The notes under the pieces: generated by a model
Told to the model about the DNA's origin: nothing
Database searches by the model: none
What the model saw: only the letters and a program-made list of their open reading frames with translations
Part shown: one piece after another, positions 30,901 to 35,732 of the stretch
Layout: the number at the start of each line of letters is the position of its first letter
Position numbering within the stretch: the stretch's first letter is position 1
Assembly: GCA_009602725.1 (NCBI GenBank)
Contig: WELB01000302.1
Coordinates: forward strand, 9,749 to 45,480
Origin: Spirogloea muscicola
Taxonomy: Eukaryota; Streptophyta; Zygnematophyceae; Spirogloeales; Spirogloeaceae
Reading direction: 5' to 3'
DNA: 35,732 nt
Position numbers and translations under genes: made by a program

Positions 30901-33352
30901 TGTGCAGTTGCCAGAGGGTCTTGACATGAGCGTGCGGCTCATGCTACCAGGGGAATTGGCTTTGGTTACAAGCAACTCTGGTCATGCATATGACTCCTTC
31001 TCCAGGTTTGTGTAATCCTCAAACACCAGGCTGTCACAAAGTGTGAGTGGAGTGTTTTGCACGTCGTCAGGTGGTCTCTGTTCAGTAACAAGTGCTCCAA
31101 GGCTGTCATTACACAGTAATATTGCGTCACTTGACGCAGCCTGGACCAGTGAAACTGAGCTTGTGAAAGGTGCACCATTTCCAGGCCACCAGAGGTGCCT
31201 CCCGGCTCGAGGGTGCAATGGGAAGTCGAGTTGTTGAGCTTCACTCGTCCCAGAGTACTACTCATAGCATCCTCCAGATCAATGTCAAGTGGTCTAATGC
31301 AGAGTATTCGACTAGTAGCAATTGATTGCCAGCATAAGACCTTGCTGCAAGCTCTGATTGCCTTGGGCTGTGATGCTGCACTTGGTCTGCCAGGATCAGG
31401 TGTCCGATTGCTGTGCTCAGGTAACAGTGAGAGTAGATGCTTCTGTTTTCATTTATTTACAAGTGATTGTGTGCAGCAATGGGATGGCCTTTCATTTGAG
31501 GAGATAATATCTGATACGGAGGCACTGAAGGCAGTTGTAAGTCTCATTCTCTGCTTGTTCAGGGATTGGATAGGGGGGCCAAAGAGTAACAGTATATCAC
31601 AGTTGCTGCTCAGATGGCAGTTCACTTACGTTGTGTAGATTACATCTTCACTTGTGTAGATTACATGTTGTCAGCAAGGGAGGCTGCTCGCAAATTGCAC
31701 ATAGCAAGCTTAGAGGAGCTTTGCTGTGGTTGGCTGTGCTAGCTGCTTATCAATGACACTTCCTCTTATAAGGTGGCTTGCCCTGCTTGTCAGGCAAATC
31801 ATGTTTATCGGAGAGATTGCATTGCCCTTGCAAAACTCAAGTATGAGAAAGTACGATACACTTTTACGGCTTCATATGTCAGAAGCCTCTTGGACCAATC
31901 TTAGCGGTCATTGTGCTGCTAGCTGCCAGCATATGGTGGTGTGAATTGTAGCCAACTTAGCAGCGAGCTAGTCTTCACCTGCATGACGGCGTTGCATTTT
32001 TCCAACTCATCTCAGCTCCTGCGGGAGCTTGGGAATGTCCACCCTCATAATGACCAAGAAAAGAACCTCTTGCAGACAGCAAGGGTAAGTGCACCCTACA
32101 ATCCTTACTTGCAGTGACTTAGCGTGCCCTCATGTTGTGCTTGCTGTGAGCTGCACTTAGCCCACTGTAGATTAGATGTTGAGGCACAAGGGGTGGGGTT
32201 CACTTGAGCTTGATTTGACTTAGAGCAGAGTGCAGTGGAGGTTGTGACCAATTTCCGTAAATTCTCACTCGTCATCGATCAACTCTGCTCGTCAACAAGT
32301 AGTATCGTCACTAAGTTCTTCAATTCTGTGCTTATACAGGACTCTCTTCAACTCAACATAGCTGCATGTTTCCACAGATTGCATGAGTATGCAAGAGCTA
32401 TTGAGTTTGCCAACAAGGTAAGACAAGGACCAGTGGCCTCATAGCAGATGTTGATATTCTTGTATGCTTTGACAGGAAATATGTCAACCAGAAGTTCACC
32501 TGAGATCAGTACATGATAATAAGAGATTCACAACACGCAGGACAAGTCCAAATGCCATGGTGCAGGTTCTAGAAGGGAATCCATTTCATGGGAAGGCTCT
32601 GTATAGACGAGGGAATGCTTACATGAGTCAGGGAGATTATGACGAGGCCAGAGAAGACTTCTTGCTCGTGAGTCACTCTTACTAGCACCATGTACTTGGA
32701 GTATCCTTATGACCATCAGGTCACTGATTGGAGTGTGAAGTGTTCTGGCAGAGTTGGTTCACGCTCGTACTGAAATTTAGTGTGTGTTGATGATATGAGT
32801 TGCTTGGAGAGTGCACGACTTGGCATGTTGCATCAGAAATAGACCTCTGCATTGATTATGAGCATTCCTTGCATGTAAATAGATGGCCAAAGCAGACGCC
32901 AATCTGGACGCAGAGGCAAAGGCAGCAATTGCTAGGTTGAAAAGACGAGAGCAGGTAAGCTTTCATGGTGAAGGCTGTGTAACTAGCTTGAATTGTCCTA
33001 AGGACTTCGAAGGAGCTTCGAGCTTTAAAGAACTGCTCATGCGTCGGCCTTCTAGAATTCTTATCGGCCTGGAAGTATCCTTTAAGTAGGAGCTTCGCTC
33101 TCATGACTTTATGATGTCGCTGACTCTTGCTTTCATGTACTTTAGGGTGAAGCCTCTAAACAGCGCAAGCAATTCAAGGGCTTGTTTGACAAGAAGCCAG
33201 GGATGTTGAGTGAGGAACCTCTGCAGGTGCCAGCGGCAGCAAGCACGCAGGAAATTCCACGGTCTAAGTCAAGTATTGCAAGTATTGCTTCTGTTCTCTA
33301 CCACATTAACGACTTTGTGAAGGCAAAGATGAGGATGTGTACCATCTTGTGA
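27976..33352 (+). CDS. PAS1: PASTICCINO1-like FKBP-TPR immunophilin
   Basis: Plant PAS1 is a multi-FKBP/TPR scaffold linked to very-long-chain fatty-acid elongation at the ER and to cell division control. Exons: 27976-28037, 28429-28537, 28885-28954, 29130-29227, 29390-29545, 29747-29805, 30013-30097, 30229-30448, 30631-30779, 30908-31005, 31185-31254, 31477-31536, 31794-31850, 32016-32084, 32340-32417, 32566-32667, 32883-32954, 33146-33352; 606 residues (Arabidopsis about 635). The start has GTCGCCATGG. Landmarks in order: FKBP1 (IESTREEHGGCGVPLR, LTMSLGEIA), FKBP2 (LPDGLEEGVCSML), the signature IQVRDMLGDGAVIKRR, FKBP3 (VRLHYKGTLPD, LPEGLDMSVRLMLPGE), TPRs (LNIAACFHRLHEYARAIEF, GKALYRRGNAY) and RKQFKGLFDKKPG. 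The intron at 30098 has a GC donor. After the GLFDKKPG block the tail is short and ends VKAKMRMCTIL; no clear membrane anchor is seen. Confidence 0.95.
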
Positions 33353-33858
33353 TGAATACTCTCAATCAACACAGTCCTTTGTTTCCCTGAGAAGCTGGCT
33401 GGTAGACTATTTATTGGTCCTCTGTATAGTGGGCAAGGATACCTATTGATTGTTCGTCTGTTGTTTAATCCTTTCTACATACCTTGGGCCACTGATGTTA
33501 CGCACAGGAATGCCTATATATATTAAGTACATCGGCCACTGACTCTTGCACATATAGTACTTGGTAGAAAGCCAGAAGCTGGATACAAGGAGAGATTTGC
33601 AGTCATGTCCTATCTTTCTTTGTACAAGTTGACTATATGCCAAACATCCGCAAAGACGGGCTACATCAAACTTAAGGTTGCTTGCCTAGATGCAAGAGCC
33701 ACCAATCACAAAGTGCAGCAACAAGAGAAGGTGTGCAGGAGCAAGTTCGTCTCAAGTCCTCATGCTCTACAGGCCCCATCAAAGTGGCGTCCTGAAGGTC
33801 GGCCAGATGGCAGCGAAGCACAGAGAGAAGTCGCTGGCACGCCTGATTTGCTGGCCTT
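33353..33858. other. Spacer between convergent genes
   Basis: About 500 bases between the PAS1-like stop (plus) and the 2-oxoadipate dioxygenase stop (minus). It must hold both 3' UTRs and poly(A) sites. It is AT-richer than its surroundings, and no repeat or gene is recognised. Confidence 0.5.
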
Positions 33859-35732
33859 TCATCTCATCCTTTGACTTAAGAAGGTGCTCTCAAATATTTT
33901 GTCTGCATTGCTCACTTCGAAGCCATCTCGTCGATGCTTCTCTTGCACCTGTCACATTGATTTTCAAGTGAATAGTCCACAGCTGGCAAGCATGCAGGTG
34001 CATTACTGGTTAAGAAGAGGCTCTTCCTGCAGACACCTCAATCATAAGCAGGGTGGGGCGCTGTTACAGGCATGCTCATTAATTTAGCTGGCCAAGACGA
34101 ATCTACTCTGGTCGCAAGTAACAAGGCTCAATACCAGCTCTAACGGTAGGTGTGAGAATGTAGCCAAAATACGCCGCTCCGCAAACTCAATGTACGAGGC
34201 TGGCACTTGCAGCGTCTCGCCATTTGCAAAAACATAAGGCACCAGGTCTGCTATTGTAGCAGACTGTAGCAGGCCTCCATCGGGGCTCACTGCACCAGGA
34301 CGATAGGTCGTGAGCTATGTTCAATATTTGCTCTACACATGCCAAACATGTGGGCACATCCACACTAAGCGACAGTGTTTTGGAGAGCTCCAGTTCTCCT
34401 CCTACTCTCATAGGAAAGAAAGTTAGTCCAGAGAATCAAGATACGTGATGGTCAAGCCAGTATAGAGTTTTACCTTTGATGACGTTGCCCTCCTCATTGA
34501 AAATAAATCCTTCGTCTTGCAGTGCATTCACAAGGCACTCCAGGTCATTCAGATTTGGCTGCAGGCGGTGGACTGAGACAGTGGCGTGATTGAGCGCGAA
34601 ACCATTCACCAGCGTCCATGCCGCATACTCGCTCTCTCTGACACCGTGCCAATCAGAGGCAATATCAAAGCACTTTATCACCAAGATCGTGCTCAAATGT
34701 CCAATTCCATTCCTGAAAGAAACAATTCTCTGGCTCTGAAGAGCAGGCTGGTGACATTCTTCTTGGTATCAGGAGGGGGGTATACAAAGCAGGCGGAGCC
34801 CGATGCAGCGGCGCCAAGGATTCTAAGACGCATTCGACTTGACCTGAAGTCAACTACCTGGCGAGAGCCTGATAGTCAGCAATCCCAGGAACTGGCCAGG
34901 GCAGGACGCCCGTGATGCTGCTGACCATCGCGTGCTGGGCAAGAGCAGCCGCAGCAGCGGTGTACCTCCTGATCACGCTCTGCCATCAGAGGCAGCCAGG
35001 CGAAGGCCGCTGTGATGCCCAAGAGTACCAGACGCACTTCATGAGGTGACTTTGTGAGCAAGCTTCACAGCTTTGGGGAGTATTGGATTATGGAGGGCCT
35101 GAGCGGCCATCTACAAAGGCAAGCACATTGACAGGTGTACTTCACCTGCTGCTAAGCTGACCCGCCCAGTGACCACGAGTCAGAGGCGCTTGGGGCGCAG
35201 TGTCCTGGCAGGGCCTCGAGCGCCCACCTGGGCCGGCGCGCTGAGCTCGTCGACGAGCAGCTCGGAGATGAAGACCCTGGGCAGCGGGCCCGCGACCTCG
35301 TCGCCGCCGGCCGCCAGGTCCTCCGGGCCGCCGTCGTCCGCCTCCGGCGGCGGCGCGAACCAGAACGCCCGCAGCTTCTTGGCGGGGAACTGCAGCTCGT
35401 TGCGGCGCTGGTAGCCGGCGGCCAGGAAGAAGGCGGCCAGCGCGTCGATACCCAGCCCGTCGACCTGCCCGGCCGCCGCCGCGGAGGAGCCGCGCCGTCA
35501 GTGACGGCGGCCGCAAGGAGCGAGTGCGGCAAAGAGCTGCGCAGGGCCGAGAGGCGCCGGCTACCGGCGCTGCCGCCGCCGCCGCCGCCGCCGCCGCAGG
35601 ATTTAAGGGCATAAGGTTTAGGGTCATGGCTTAGGTTTGGGCCCTCACGCCAAAGGAGCGGAAGGCGACGTGGTCGAGGGCGGCGGGCCCGCCGCTGCGG
35701 CGCCGCACGAGGCCCAGCGCCGCGGCCGCGCC
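33859..35732 (-). CDS. 2-oxoadipate dioxygenase/decarboxylase (DUF1338, HglS-like; 5' partial)
   Basis: Fe(II)-dependent enzyme that converts 2-oxoadipate to 2-hydroxyglutarate in lysine breakdown (HglS/YdcJ in bacteria, FLO7-type proteins in plants). Minus-strand exons, 5' to 3': 35732 or beyond-35649, 35464-35228, 34979-34858, 34637-34474, 34289-34135, 33948-33859; 283 residues plus stop in view, all junctions in phase. Conserved blocks: LDHVAFRSFGVDGLGID, FFLAAGYQRRNELQFPAKKL, PRVFISELLVDELS, WTLVNGFALNHATVSVHRL, SPDGGLLQSATIADLV, SYIEFAERR and the signature RRDGFEVSNADKIFEST. The two His (LDH, ALNH) and the Glu of YIEFAE are the expected metal ligands, so it should be active. The N-terminus, including any organelle transit peptide, lies beyond the window. 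It converges on the PAS1-like gene. Confidence 0.94.
35090..35195 (-). repeat. Family L 3' portion inside an intron
   Basis: GAGGGCCTGAGCGGCCATCTACAAAGG, GCACATTGACAGGTGTACTTCACCTGCTGC and AAGCTGACCCGCCCAGTGACCACGAGTCAGAG follow in the order seen at 11428-11600. The copy lies within intron 2 (34980-35227) of the dioxygenase gene, in the same sense as its transcript. Confidence 0.75.
35572..35597. repeat. (CCG)n trinucleotide tract in intron 1 of the dioxygenase gene
   Basis: Eight uninterrupted CCG triplets lie in the 184-base intron between the first two visible exons (35465-35648). Read through, they give the long poly-Ala artefact of the minus-strand ORF starting at 35627. Confidence 0.9.

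Noticed and set aside
35142-35627. 161-codon minus ORF beginning with a poly-Ala run
   Set aside because: It reads a (CCG)n intron tract and the wrong frame of the dioxygenase exon, and it would skip the conserved AGYQRRNELQFPAKK frame.
1-35732. tRNA, snRNA or CRISPR-like arrays
   Set aside because: No cloverleaf with paired A and B boxes, no regular spacer-repeat array and no known small RNA core was recognised by eye; a covariance search was not possible.

Overview
The window is nuclear DNA from a green-lineage (plant/algal) eukaryote. Every gene is split by short GT-AG introns of about 40-520 bp, start codons sit in a CGCC/CACC-ATGG context, and the proteins are plant-type: chloroplast SRP54, a GT106/RRT-like glycosyltransferase, a PASTICCINO1-like immunophilin and a plant CGI-58-like hydrolase. 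The GT106 and PAS1-like genes and the compact introns suggest a streptophyte alga rather than a land plant. This is an inference; no marker in the window settles the species.

Layout. 2-4435 (+): chloroplast SRP54, 15 exons seen, 5' end outside the window. 5937-9248 (+): GT106 (O-fucosyltransferase-like, RRT-like) Golgi enzyme, 12 exons. 9249-13300: a mosaic of dispersed repeats in both orientations, with a degraded LINE ORF2 C-terminus at 12148-12520. 13848-16589 (+): CGI-58/ABHD4-5-like alpha/beta hydrolase, 9 exons, its first exon cut by a 179-base assembly gap. 16590-18468: more repeats. about 18469-22286 (+): START-like lipid-binding protein with a long low-complexity tail. 22287-25270: intergenic DNA with overlapping long ORFs of unknown meaning and tandem-like repeat copies. 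25278-27277 (+): membrane-anchored FkbM-like methyltransferase. 27976-33352 (+): PAS1-like triple-FKBP/TPR protein, 18 exons. 33859-35732 (-): DUF1338 2-oxoadipate dioxygenase/decarboxylase, 6 exons seen, converging on PAS1, 5' end outside the window.

The seven genes are unrelated housekeeping or metabolic functions (thylakoid protein targeting, cell-wall glycosylation, lipid handling, methylation, development/fatty-acid elongation scaffold, lysine breakdown). There is no operon-like or cluster logic. The best leads are structural: a sharp GC-rich block confined to the 5' end of each gene; dispersed repeats that keep one or two small hairpins; a second repeat family whose copies keep similar peptide-like reading frames; repeat copies that supply 3' splice sites around the first exon of the START gene; and a variant of the cpSRP43-binding motif in cpSRP54. 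I did not find a convincing new enzymatic or defence system. Exon boundaries were set by eye from splice consensus, reading phase and remembered family sequences, with no alignment run.
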